A program made the translations under genes and the position numbers. Source: Incurvaria masculella (Eukaryota > Arthropoda > Insecta > Lepidoptera > Incurvariidae). From it: a stretch of 64,000 nt of DNA. The notes under the pieces were generated by a model. It saw only the letters and a program-made list of their open reading frames with translations, was not told where the DNA came from and made no database searches. Shown piece after piece: positions 44,901 to 55,875 of the stretch (positions within the stretch are counted from its first letter, which is position 1; each line of letters begins with the position of its first letter). Location of the stretch: the NCBI GenBank assembly GCA_946894095.1, contig OX335660.1, forward strand, positions 8,313,001-8,377,000, written 5' to 3'.

Positions 44901-45733
44901 TTCAAACTGACTTTTTTTATCAAAAAACCAGATTGGTAAGCACGGTGGGATTTATAAGGCGATGACATGCGCCCACAGATTACAGAACATTCTCTGATCT
45001 GTGGATGCACTAGTCAATCTAAACTATATACTTCCGGTTGATTGTACAAAAAATGAACGATGTCAAAACATATAACATATAAAAAACAACTTCCCGCGTT
45101 TGATAGGTTGACTTTCTCCTAAAGTCATAGACTTTTTCGACAATCTTTTTATTTAAAAAGATTCAACAGCTTTCACTCACGGCATTATTTGCGCGGAGCA
45201 TTACGTTTCGAGCCAAAAATGTGTCTAATTTTCAGGTGAGCTCCTGTGTCCAGCGGCAATCAACGGGGAACTGTTTTCCCTACACGATGATAGAAAAGGA
45301 TTTCGCAAATTTACTGCTATTTTTTCCTTCAACGTGGTATACTCTACTGTCCTTGGAGTGGTGTCGAAAACAGCGTACAGGTTGAATTTTTCAAGTGTTG
45401 CTCTATGAAATATGAAACTATAATAAATAACGAAAAACACCCAAGAGGTCACGAGGCAGATTTTGTTGAAAACTAACATTGCATTATTAAATTAAAAACA
45501 GGAAAATTAGCAAGGAATCCGATTCGTTGATTTTGAGAAAAATAACACACACCTGTATTATTGCATCAGCCATTAATGTCGCTGATAGCTTACTCCAGTA
45601 AGTAATGATTAATCTATGCTTACAAGGAAAAGAAATCTGTGAAGTAAAGTACGGCAAACTCAAGAAAAATGTTTATTTTTAATAAACTGATTGATATTTT
45701 CAAGCCTTCATGCATTACCCGTACTTGCAGCAC
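44901..45733. other. Unannotated, no recognised gene
   Basis: A minus open frame at 45225-45479 (84 codons) has no recognisable motif. No repeat edge seen. Confidence 0.4.
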
Positions 45734-46212
45734 TTAAGGGCCTGGTACTAGCCAAATCGCAAAGTTAGACGAGGCACCCCAAGTTAACTAACTAAGTCTG
45801 ACGAATATAAGTGTCATTCTTACAATATATGATTCCTTGTCTAGGAATTGAATTATTTTCGTTAATGTATGTTTCCTTTTTCTATACAAAATACATTGCG
45901 GAAACGGTGTCCATTTCCGAACTTTTTTGACTAAATGTAGAAATCTAAAAGCAAATGGAATTTTTTGTTTATGCATATATACTGTTTTTGCTTATATCTA
46001 GAAATCGAATTACTTTCAGATTTCTAATGAGAAAAATCAACTTTTTTATTTTTATTATTATTTAAATAAATGATGGAATAAAAAAATATTAACAATCCAT
46101 TATCAGTCTGGAGTTCTATTTGGATTTGCTGAAGCGTTTCACTACATATTATTACATTTGTTATAAAGTGCATTTGTATGGCGCGAGTAGTTGGCTAGTC
46201 CTAGCGCCTTAA
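45734..46212 (+). mobile_element. Family D MITE copy 3 (full length)
   Basis: TTAAGGGCCTGGTACTAGCC to GTCCTAGCGCCTTAA, 479 bp. It supplies the uninterrupted sequence across the site where copy 1 holds the retroelement. Confidence 0.9.
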
Positions 46213-46424
46213 TAGAATCTCGGTAGACAATATCGCCATGCGCAGTATGAGTTTCGTGTCTGATTTACTGAAAATATATGTTTATATAGTCTTACCACCC
46301 GAAAACGTTTTGATTGTATTCGTTCTGGCATTTTTTTCCTGGCATTTCGAAAATATTCCAAATTGGAGTGAAATATAAATAATATATATAGATTCAGTAA
46401 TATCGTATGAGGGCTTGAGTTCAT

Positions 46425-46648
46425 TAATTCACCTCCAAAGTTATTGTATAAAACGCGCAAAAAAATTTGAACTTTCGGACCTTATAACATAGAAACCAAA
46501 CACAATTTTACAATGCCAACAGTCATCAGTCATCGAGTTCGATGAAATAAAGCAATTTTGAGCAAAATTTCGGATCTCTGACAAGAAATGTGGGCACGAT
46601 CTTCTTTCCACGTTTGTATGGGGAGTTGAGAGGGAAGGCCCACCTTAA
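46425..46648 (-). mobile_element. Family B MITE copy 5, truncated
   Basis: Reverse copy of the first 220 bp of family B (AATTCACCTCCAAAGTTATT ... AGGGAAGGCCCACCTTAA). The other half is missing. Confidence 0.85.
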
Positions 46649-46836
46649 GTCGTTTTCATTGAAAACACTTGAAATAATCGTGTTAATCTTGTATTTTTAA
46701 ATTGTTATCGATATTTTTTTGTGCAATAATATCCATGTAATTGTGACAAATCTGAGTGACACTAGGTATCCAAAGATCAACATAAACATCAACAACAACA
46801 AACAAACCTATAAGAGTAAGAGTAATAGACCTATTG

Positions 46837-47247
46837 AGCGGCTCGTAGCCTAGTGGCGCGGGGACTGGTCTAGCGTACCAGAGACCTGGGTTCAATACCG
46901 ACATGCACCACTGTCTTTCTCTTTCCGAGTTCGATAAGTGCATTTTCATCACGAATGCGAGCTGCTCCATGGTTCAGAATCCATGTAAAACTATAGGGCC
47001 CCTTCCCCTACTAGGTGGTAGGGTTTAAGCCCGCCCGGGTTGGTGCCATCGCATTGGATGAAAAGATGGTCGAAGCGCCAATGAAAAATTGTCCGTGTTT
47101 TCCATCCAGTTCAATGTAGCCATGCTCATAAAGGGAAGGTCCTGGCATGGCACCAAATTCCTTCGGGAATGTGGTGTATTGGGCTAATATCATAACGTTA
47201 GTTGTGTGGTATTAGCCATCCATGTAGGGTCGCATAAAAAAAAAAAA
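46837..47247 (+). mobile_element. SINE copy 15, tRNA-like head, full length (best copy)
   Basis: It starts GAGCGGCTCGTAGCCTAGTG, with box-B-like GGGTTCAATACCG at about 46888. The body has CCCCTACTAGGTGGTAGGG, CCCGCCCGGGTTGGTGCCAT and AAAATTGTCCGTGTTTTCC. The tail is CATAACGTTAGTTGTGTGGT ... GGGTCGCAT plus A12. About 411 bp, so longer than most tRNA SINEs; the body carries no protein frame. Confidence 0.9.
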
Positions 47248-47763
47248 GTTGGCATGGAAAGCTAGTACCCACGCTACCGCACGCAACATCGAGGTGTTTC
47301 TGCAGGTACGACGAAGTTTCAGCGTATAAGACCTGTTCATTTCCTCCCCTCCACGCCCAAGGCTCACCGCCTCATTATTAATCGCTTCTTGATATTCTAA
47401 TGCGGCTCGGTGTGAGTCAGCATTTTATGAGGTGGCAGTAAAAATCACCATAATCCATGGCCAGAGCTCGGAAGCACCTTTTGACGAGTTATAAGAAACC
47501 GTTATACGGGCACCTCCGTCGAACGAGTTGGTTTTACCACAATGTTGCCAGGTGCATTATATGACCTTTGGCGAGGATTTAAGTGATTATAAAATGAAAC
47601 TGGAGGTCATTCATGCTTGTGGTCTGATCCTGAATGGAATTTTATTGCAGTTTTGGCTTAATTTTTTGACGTGATTGTTACGGTTAAAATTGGTGTTACG
47701 CTCAATATAATTAAATGGTAACATTACACTTGCTTATTCGATTATTTGTCATTATTGGCGTTC
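47248..47763. other. Unannotated, no recognised gene
   Basis: No coding region or repeat edge seen. Confidence 0.4.
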
Positions 47764-48293
47764 TTAAGGTGGCCCAACCCGGCGGGACTAATTCATTCGC
47801 GGGCACGGTACAAAACCGTGCTGTTGCGCTCTGGGACGGGCTCCGTGATAAGGAAGATGAAACATTTCCACAAAGCAGACAATGTGCATAGTGTATGATT
47901 TGGTAAGATTTACGAAAATTTTAATTACAAAACGACTTATAGCTAAAAGTAAACCACGACCGCTGTATTCAAAAATCTAACAAAAACAAAATAGATTATA
48001 AATTTTGATTGAATAAGCTTTAATGACTAATCTTTTTAAGATGTTCTTACTTTATCATTGCGTAATCCACCTCCAAAGTTATTGTATAAAACGCGCAAAA
48101 ACTTCGAACTTTCGGACCTTATAACTTAGAAACCGAACACAATTTTACAATGCCAACGGTCATCAGACATCTAGTTCGATCAAATAAAGCTATTTTGAGC
48201 AAAATTTGGGATCTTTGACAAGAAATATGGGCGTGATCTTCTTTCCCGTTCTTCCCGTTTGTATGGGGAGTTGAGCGGGTTGGGCCACCTTAA
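47764..48293 (-). mobile_element. Family B MITE copy 6 (full length)
   Basis: TTAAGGTGGCCCAACCCGGC to GCGGGTTGGGCCACCTTAA, 530 bp, reversed relative to copies 2-4. The clearest terminal inverted repeat is TTAAGGTGGCCCAACCCG. Confidence 0.9.
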
Positions 48294-48569
48294 GCGCCCA
48301 GTGGGATTAACGTCTCCCTTTGCGTAACATGACGGTTGGACATTGGGAGCGCTTTATAATAAACAGAGAAGTAGGATCCGCACAAAATATCTCCTATCTA
48401 TCTAACTAAAATAAACACATTCAAACTTTCTCATTTATAAATCAAGTAGGTGGTACGACATTGACAATCTGACAACCGAATCCTGAAAATATAATGGGCG
48501 CTAGGTGGCGCGAACTAAACCCACAGAGACGTAACGCCGTAACACAAATAGTCGAAGCGAATATTCTGA

Positions 48570-48782
48570 AGGCCTATTCCTGGAATTCTGTAATCAGGGA
48601 TCAGGAATCCTGAGTCTAGACAACCGCTTTTCTTCCGTCGCTAGACGGAAAACATTGATTAATTAAATAAGCTATGCTCCGGAATCTTCTCATCACGAAA
48701 ATCCCTTTGAAAACCGCTATAACAGCAGTTTTAGAGACTCAGGATTCCCGATTCCTGATTAAGGAATTCCAGGAGTAGACCT
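48570..48782. mobile_element. Foldback element F, copy 1
   Basis: About 60-bp inverted ends: AGGCCTATTCCTGGAATTCT ... GGAATCCTGAGTCTAGA at left, and the complementary TCTAGAGACTC-type sequence ... GGAATTCCAGGAGTAGACCT at right. 213 bp in all. CGTCGCTAGACGG in the centre forms a small extra hairpin. Confidence 0.82.
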
Positions 48783-49080
48783 GCTGCAGTAACATTCAGT
48801 ATAGGTGCATGTATGTTTAGCGAGGTGTTATTGTCGACCGGGAAAATTCACACGCTCGGTGTTGAGCGTGCGTATGGTATGTTAGCGATATCGAGGAATC
48901 ACGTACGCCTGTAGCGCACGTCCGTTGAGAAAGTTGTATGAACATTGACGAATCGACGAAACTCTCGCACCTCACTCCTTATGTAGGAGTGCTAATGAGC
49001 TAGCTGTGCTGAGGTTCTCCTGAAGCGAACTATGATGTTATATTGTATTGTATATTATATATTATATATAGATGTAATAT

Positions 49081-49251
49081 TAGCAACCTGAAATATTCAC
49101 AGAGTATGTATTTATTTTGCCGCTATAACAACAAATAAATAAAATAAAAAAATAATAGAAAATAAAGGGTGGAAAACGTGATTTTTGGGAGTTAAATCCT
49201 GTATAATGGTACGGAACCCTTCGTGCGCGAGTCCGACTCGCACTAGGCCGG
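49081..49251 (-). repeat. Family C repeat, copy 5, truncated, joined to a SINE tail
   Basis: Reverse copy from CAACCTGAAATATTCACAGA to CGAGTCCGACTCGCACTAGG and CCGGTTTT. Its AAAACCGG start merges with the A-tail of SINE copy 16. Confidence 0.82.
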
Positions 49252-49632
49252 TTTTTTTATGCAACCTGACTTGGATGGTTAATGCCACACAACTACCGTC
49301 ATGATATTAGCCCAATACACCACATTCCCGAAGGAATTAGGTACCTTGCCAGGACCTTCCCTTTATGAGCACGCTACATTGAACTGGATGGAAAACACTG
49401 AAAAAATTGTATTGCCGCTTCGACCATCTTTTCATCCGATGCGATGGTACCGACGCGGGCGGGCTTAAACCCTACCACCTAGAGTTTTACATGGATTCCG
49501 AACCATGGAGCGGCTCGCATTCGTGACGAAATGCACTTATCGAACTCGGAAAGAGAAAGAAAGTTGTGCATATCGGAATTGAACCCAGACCTCTGGTACG
49601 CTAAGCCAGTCCCCGCGCCACTAGGTTACGAA
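49252..49632 (-). mobile_element. SINE copy 16, tRNA-like head, near full length
   Basis: Poly-T, then TGCAACCTGACTTGG, the reverse body, and the head end GGTACGCTAAGCCAGTCCCC-GCGCCACTAGG. About 20 bp are missing around CACCTAGAGTTTTACATGG. Confidence 0.88.
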
Positions 49633-50625
49633 TGTGTTTATACTATTCTGGAGATAAACAATTGCTAGTATAAAAGAACATCCGCCCCCAATACATTCAA
49701 TCGAAATCAAGTAACCAAAACATTTAAATTTTTGGATAATAAAACTGAAATGTTGTGTGTATGTGATGTATGTGAAACATACACTGACAACAGCGTCGGC
49801 CAGTCTTTTGGCTTACGAATTCGCGAAGAATTTTCTCTAGTTCCAGCGACACGAAAGAACAGTAGGACAATTATTCACTAATTAGTTTACATACGTAGTA
49901 CACACTCCGGAGTCCTCACTAAGTATAACTTCCCACCTATTCTCTTTACAGAACGCTTATGGAAATGAATATTTTTCGTCAACGCTAAACTCGGAAACAC
50001 ATGGAAATGTTTCGTTTCGTGCCACTCAGGAAAATAATTGCATTCTGCAGGTCTATTTCTGGCATTCCGTAATATTCCGGGAGGTCACGACATTTTTGGT
50101 CACGATAAGGTAAATGGCTGAATCTGGGTTTACATGTTAGAGACCAATCCTCTGATCTTAACTATGTCGGTCTGCCTGCGCCAAGTGGTTGCGTTATTTA
50201 GATTGGCTATATAAAATAGAAGTTGGTATGTATCTGCTGATGAATATACTGATTGTCTAGAAACATTGATACCTATTAATTATAGAACAATAACCAGTCG
50301 GTTTTTTAATTAAATACTTAAACATACCTAAAGTTACATCTGTAACCTAAATCGCCTATAACTACAAAATGCAATCAAAGATTTGTTCAGTTTGGTGTTG
50401 CTAAGCAAGTATGTACTGATTATTTTATGATTCGTTATTTGCAGCCATTCACCTTATAATTTTTATTTTTTGTCACCAAAACTACTTTTTCAGGCGCCTT
50501 ATCTACGTAACGCAACCACTTGGCACAGGCAGACTGACACATTTAGCTTCAGAGGGTTGTACTTTACCCATGAACCCAGTTTCAGTCATTTACGTTATCG
50601 TTACCATTTTTGTCGCGACCTCCTA
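49633..50625. other. Mostly unannotated; orphan end of foldback F near 50050
   Basis: GCAGGTCTATTTCTGGCATT followed by CCGTAAT at 50047-50073 matches the terminal sequence of foldback F (compare 50790-50812 in reverse). The opposite end is absent. Nothing else recognised. Confidence 0.45.
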
Positions 50626-50812
50626 GTCTATAATCAGGAATCAGGAATCCTGAGTCTAGAAACCCGCTTTTGTAGCTGCTTGACGAAAATATTCCTGAAC
50701 ATACTTTTTTTAATTTATCAAGGTTTTCTGTCGAAAAACTCGCTTTGAGAATCGCTATAAAAGCGGATTTCTAGACTCAAGATTCCTGATTACTGAATGC
50801 CAGGAATAGACC
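50626..50812. mobile_element. Foldback element F, copy 2
   Basis: ATCAGGAATCAGGAATCCTG-AGTCTAGAAACCCGC on the left pairs with GCGGATTTCTAGACTCAAGA-TTCCTGATT on the right. The terminal bases on the left are degenerate. Confidence 0.75.
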
Positions 50813-52294
50813 GGCTCATTCTGATTCCACTCATTCCGTATGGCGCTGCGATCGATTACCGGAATACCAGAGTAATGTCAAAGTGAATCCAGGATGATTA
50901 CCAAAGTCGAATCGTTACTAAAACTCATTTCTCTGCCGCACCGGATATAGAACTCTCTGCCGGCGAGTGTATTTCCGCAAACCTATAACCTGGGAGTTTG
51001 ATAGCTAAGCGATTAGTCCGCAAATCCGCCGGTATGGTGCCTCGCTGAGCGTGGTTTTGCGAGAATGGATTTAGCTTTTCTGCATTTTTATAGCTACCCA
51101 TATCGGTTTTTCATAATAAAAATATATAAGAGGACCGTTTACTACAACAAACATTCGATGTTGCGTGTCACGAATTCGTAAGCGAACTAAGTCGCATCAC
51201 TGCATTATCGGTCGCCACTCTCGTCTTTCCTCGATGACTAAAACTCACGATATATGTACACAGGTCTATAGATACCGGCAGCCATTATGATTAGCGAGGT
51301 GAGGTAAATCATCGGCTATGAATGGGGCCCATCTGGGCCGGAATCGCAGCGACATAATGAGGGTTGCTGCCGCCTCGTGTCAACTATTTCCCTTCATTAC
51401 GTTTGATGTATGGATTGGCCATTTATTAGTCTTCGCTTTAGGATGATTGTCTGCGCCGCGTGACTCTAAAAGAAGATGGAAGAAAATGTATGGAAATATT
51501 TAGGAGCAATCCGCTCGAACCCGAGCGTAGCCCAGCAAAATGTGGTCAAGAACCTTCTATGGCGTGCGTACGAACACTCACCAAAGTTTCATCGCAATCG
51601 AAAGAATCGAATCGATAGTTTATGAACTCATGCAAGAATTACTCATACTCAGAATTCAATCCCGAAAAATGCCTAAATTGCTGGGATTTCAAATTAATAT
51701 GGATATTTATGGTGTAATTGTTTCATTGCAGGAAGATTGTATGAAAAGGTTTGCTTATTAAATTGTGTTTTGACTTCCAGTTGCGCCAAGTCTCCAACAG
51801 ATGTCGCTCGCATCAATCTATTTTAATTTGCGTCCGTAAAATATTGCTGTATTTACATTTCTTGAACAACATTTACATAATCACATACAATGTTAATAAA
51901 GGCTTGGTAAAGTAAAAAACTCGTTCATATCTGCAGGTAGATAGGTTTAGTTTTTTTTAAATAGTAAATATAGACATAAAAGGCTATCGATGCTATAAAT
52001 TAACCCTAGCATCATCTGGTTTAACTTCAACAAAATCTTTGTGAGGGTAGCTTCTAACCTATTGCGGCGGTTATTATTAAAATTGAAATGCCCCCCCTCA
52101 TAAAATGAGGAGGTGCGTCACGGTGGTGGTAAATAGTATAGTAGATAAAGAATAATGGAAAAAATAAACTTAAATAAGTTGTTTTGTCATTTGAACTTTG
52201 TTTTGAAGTAATCTCAGATTGATTTCAAATACTGGGATGCTTTTAAAACATGTAAACAAAGGCCCCTGCTTCTGAATCGGAGTTTGGATTTCAT
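50813..52294. other. Unannotated, no recognised gene
   Basis: A plus open frame at 51540-51761 (73 codons) has no recognised domain. Mixed composition, no repeat edge seen. Confidence 0.4.
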
Positions 52295-52649
52295 GAGCGG
52301 CTCGTAGCCTAGTGGCGCGGGGATACCAGAGGCCTGGATTCAATTCCGACATGCACCACTGTCTTTCTCTTTCCGAGTTCGATAAGTGCATTTTCGTCAC
52401 GAATACAAGCTGCTCCATGGTTCGGAATCAATGTAAAACTGTAGGTTCCCTTTCACTACTAGGTGTTAGGGTTTAACCCCGCCCGGGTTGGTACCATCGC
52501 ATTGGATGAAAGATGGTCGAAGCGGCAATGAAAAATTGTCCGTGTTTTCCATCCAGTTAAATGTAGTTCCTTCGGGAATGTGGTGTATTGGGCTAATATC
52601 ATAACGTTAGTTGTGTGGTATTAGCCATCCATGTCAGGTAGCATAAAAA
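52295..52649 (+). mobile_element. SINE copy 17, tRNA-like head, small deletions
   Basis: Head GAGCGGCTCGTAGCCTAGTG, shortened by about 14 bp before CCAGAGGCCTGG. Body and tail are present; about 50 bp are missing after CCATCCAGTTAAATGTAG. Confidence 0.88.
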
Positions 52650-52837
52650 CAACTGGATTTGGAAGAAAGGCAATTTTCCTTACTCATTAAAAAAAAAAGG
52701 GATTTAATTGTTACCCATTACTGGTATTTGTCACATTTTACCTTTAGCTAGTTCAACAATCACAGAGAAGAACTGGCAATTCAACGTCCTCTTAGTCAAA
52801 GTTTCCAAAATCGTTTGCTTGCAGATAAACATAGAAA

Positions 52838-53212
52838 TTTCATCCCAGAGGTCTGGGTTCTAATCCTCGCCCGGTTTTGCACCACTTTCTTTGTCTTTCT
52901 GAGTTGGATAAGTGCATTTCGTTACGAATGCGAGCTGTTCCATGGTTCGGAACCCATGTAAAACTGTAGGACCCCTTCCCCTACTATGTGGTAGGGTTAA
53001 GCCTGTCCGAGTTGCTACCACCGCATTGGTTGAAACTATGTTTGAAGCGGCAATGAAAAATTGTCCGTGTTTTCCATCCAGTTCAATGTAGCCGTGCTCA
53101 TAAAGGGAAGGTCCTGGCATGACATCTAATTCCTTCGGGAATGTGGTGTATTACGCTAATATCATAACGGTAGATGTGTGGTATCAACCATCCAAGTCAG
53201 GTTGCATAAAAA
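52838..53212 (+). mobile_element. SINE copy 18, head 5'-truncated
   Basis: It begins inside the head at about TTTCATCCCAGAGGTCTGGG and continues through the whole body to GTCAGGTTGCATAAAA, where family C starts directly. Confidence 0.88.
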
Positions 53213-53507
53213 AACCGGCCTAGTGCGAGTCGGACTCGCGCACGAAGGGTTCCGTACCATTATACAGGATTTAACTCCCAAAAATCACGTTTTCCACCCT
53301 TTAATTTTTATAATTTTTTAATTTTACTTATTTGTTGTTATAGCGGCAAAATGAAATACACACTCTGTGAATATTTCAGGTTGTTACCTATTACGGTTCA
53401 TGAGATACAGCCCTGTTACAGGCGGACGGACGGACGGACAGAAGGACGGACAGCGGAGGCTTAGTAAAGGGTTCCGTTGGCACCCTTTGGGTACGGAAAC
53501 CTAAAAA
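53211..53507 (+). repeat. Family C repeat, copy 6, joined to a SINE tail
   Basis: AAAACCGGCCTAGTGCGAGT to GGGTACGGAAACCTAAAAAC, with a GGAC microsatellite at about 53423-53451. The first A's are shared with the tail of SINE copy 18. Confidence 0.88.
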
Positions 53508-53769
53508 CGGACTTCGAACTTTCACAGGGGCTGGGAAAAGCACGCCCCAAGGACCCCAGGTTGTAGTTTATACTCCATAGTCTACCGACCCTATAGATAA
53601 AAGATCTAGGCTAGAAGAACTTTTTTTTTATTAGTTCCTCCATACTTCTCTTGTATGAAATTCATGGTGGTAGCAAGGGGACGGAGGAACATACTCTTAA
53701 ATAGTCATCATAAAGAGTACAGGGGGTTATGAGGTTTTCTAAGGCATTTATCGATCACACGGTTATTCA

Positions 53770-53915
53770 CTAGATAAAAAGGGAGGAGATGTGGCATCGA
53801 GCGCGCCTAGTATGGGACTCGCTGTCTCCAATTTTAAAAAAACTACAAATCCAACATAAACGTACATGCGATATGCAAACATAGTCTCAGACGTATTGGA
53901 GGGTTTGTGTTTTTG
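53770..53915 (+). repeat. Dispersed repeat family H, copy 2
   Basis: Matches 29812-29962 in reverse (CTAGATAAAAAGGGAGGAGA, CTCGCTGTCTCCAATTTTAA, GACGTATTGGAGGGTTTGTG). The 73-codon minus frame across it is not supported. 53508-53769 and 53916-54430 hold nothing else recognised. Confidence 0.7.
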
Positions 53916-54430
53916 GGTTTTTAGAGGACATTCGCGCGCGATGGCGATGTTTCGACTGTGTGTGTATGTCCGCCGGATTCCCATACAATTATATGGTAAT
54001 TTTGACCATATAGCGGAGACGCGATATTGAGAGCATGCCCCTTCTCCTCTCTATCTCTTCAGTGGTTATTCACTACGAACTTTGAGCTTTGATCCCGATT
54101 CACCCTATTGAACTGTGAGATTGCCATGAGTAATGGCTCTGTAAGCTCCCAGGCCCCGGCAGTGTCCGCTTGCTTCAGTCCGCTCGGCCTGTAAGATCAG
54201 GGCATCGTGACCGAAACATTCGCACTTTATGTGATTGATGTCCGCGGACCAAACAAATAGCCTTCAAAAATAGACCGCGACGACCAATTCCATTTATTTA
54301 CGACACGCGGGAAAAGCAACCTCGAAAAGGCTCTCGAAACTAAGCAAAGCATAGAAAAGTATCGTAAATGTAAATAAACTTCGAATTAATATACGAATAA
54401 TAATATTTTAAAACTTACGCGCGACATAAC

Positions 54431-54562
54431 TACAATATTTAGTTTAACGGCTTACCGCGCGTGTGAGGAGCAGGACGTGCTGCTCGACGTTTCGGAGCCT
54501 CACATGGGCTCCATCTTCAGGAGAACGTGCCTTCACGGTAAGCCGTTAAACTAAATATTGTA
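54431..54562. repeat. 27-bp perfect inverted repeat with hammerhead-like loop
   Basis: Arms 54431-54457 and 54536-54562 are exact reverse complements (core TTTAGTTTAACGGCTTACCG). On the minus strand the 78-base loop contains CTGAAGA, a 6-bp stem GGAGCC/GGCTCC, GAAA, and ACGT...ACGT followed by C. That is the order of hammerhead ribozyme core elements. One extra base sits before stem II, and stem I beside the core does not pair. Confidence 0.7.
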
Positions 54563-54787
54563 ATATACGAATAAGAAAACTTGCTTTAAACTAAATAAAA
54601 TAAAATGATGGGCGATATAGCTATTTTCGTTTGCACCGGTTGAAACTGGTACAAATATTTTTTCGAAAATTGGCGAAGAAAACACTACAACGAATATGCA
54701 GTTAGGATTTTTTCCCGTGGATATACAGCTCTCAAAACCGTTTTTTTTTAATGAAAAACCGGGTGGCTGTGCTCAGAGACCAATGCG

Positions 54788-55435
54788 AGGCACCACACTA
54801 GAGGATTGGTCACCTGGTAGACTGACTCGCCTGGAAAATATTGCCTAGTAGAAAATGAAATGGTTTTAATATTCTCCTGATTTGACCGTGAAATCGGTTG
54901 GTGGTATTCAAACAAATTGGAATTGGTGCATAACTGTTTTTAGTTTTATTAAATCTTACGGTTTGTGGATTCAGTTTTTCTGCTAGGCACCACACCAGAG
55001 GATTGGTCACCTGGTAGATTAACCCGCCTGGAAAATATTGCCTAGTAGAAAATGAAATTGTTTTAAGATTCTCCTGACTGGATCTTGAAAACTGTTGGTG
55101 GTATTCAGACAAATTGGAATTGGTGTTGTTGTTGTTGTTGTTGTTGTCGGCAAGTGGATGCCGACGCTTGAACGCACTTGACACGAGGCCGTTGTGCTCA
55201 GTAACCCGACTTTTGGCTCACTTCAGCCAGCCGAGCTCTTCCACAAAGGGTAGCAGCCCTTTAGGGTCTTTCCACACTTGCGGGTCGCTCCTTTCGAAGC
55301 TAAAGACCCCAGTACAAAATGTCTGCAGTTGTCTACATTCCATGACTATATGTGCCGGTGTCTCCTCCGTGGAATTGGTGTATAACTGTTTTTAGTTTTA
55401 TTACAATCTAACAGTTTGTGGAGTTAGTTTTTTTG
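54788..55435. repeat. Two-unit tandem repeat (197-bp unit), second unit split
   Basis: Unit 1 is 54788-54984. Unit 2 is 54985-55125 and resumes at 55381 after the inserted LINE fragment. Shared blocks: AGGCACCACAC, GAGGATTGGTCACCTGGTAG, CTGGAAAATATTGCCTAGTA, TAACTGTTTTTAGTTTTATT. The minus open frame at 54810-55184 is built from these units and the CAA run; I do not regard it as a gene. Confidence 0.85.
55126..55369 (-). pseudogene. LINE 3' end (ribonuclease H-side fragment) with (CAA)n tail
   Basis: On the minus strand one frame reads E-E-T-P-A-H-I-V-M-E-C, then D-P-Q-V-W-K-D-P-K-G-L-L, V-E-E-L-G-W-L-K and a stop. This resembles the C-terminal end of R1/I/LOA-type LINE proteins (H...C motif, D-P-x-x-L-L, L-G-W-L). 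After the stop come about 95 bases and a (CAA)7 tail. The direct repeat TGGAATTGGTG (55115-55125 and 55370-55380) flanks it. It is a heavily 5'-truncated insertion. Confidence 0.8.
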
Positions 55436-55440
55436 TATAT

Positions 55441-55787
55441 GTTGGGATGTAAATGATCGCCATTTTTTTTTTAACCACGTAGTCCGTACATGATTTAAAG
55501 TTTGTAACATTGGTTAAATACATTCATTCAACGAAAAACTGTTCATAAACGTCGCTAGATCAAGTGCGTAAGATTTATTTGACGCATTAGCGCGTGCGAG
55601 ACGGGTGAAACTGGTTTGTCAATCAAGGATAGACGCACTATTAAGTATACGTTCATGTTGACGATTTTGGATGTATTATTAAATGTTTTAATTTTAATAT
55701 CTCGGAATATACTGAACGGATTTTGTTAATACTAATAGGAAACAACACACTAAAATATAAAATTATCGAAGCGATGCCTTCCCCATG
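55441..55787. other. Unannotated, no recognised gene
   Basis: Nothing recognised. Confidence 0.4.
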
Positions 55788-55875
55788 ACTTTTGGTGTCC
55801 CTCAAGGCATTGTCCTGGGTCCAGTCCTATTTTTTATTTATATAAATAGTCTACTCGCATCGTGGACGATTAAAA
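55788..55875 (+). pseudogene. LINE reverse-transcriptase motif fragment
   Basis: One plus-strand frame reads F-G-V-P-Q-G-I-V-L-G-P-V-L-F-F-I-Y-I-N-S-L, the motif B region of non-LTR RTs (G-V-P-Q-G-S-V-L-G-P in intact proteins). No motif A precedes and no catalytic Y-x-D-D follows, so only a short relic remains. Confidence 0.8.

Noticed and set aside
54810..55184. 124-codon minus-strand frame with an Asn run
   Set aside because: Built from a tandem DNA repeat and the CAA-type tail of a LINE insertion.
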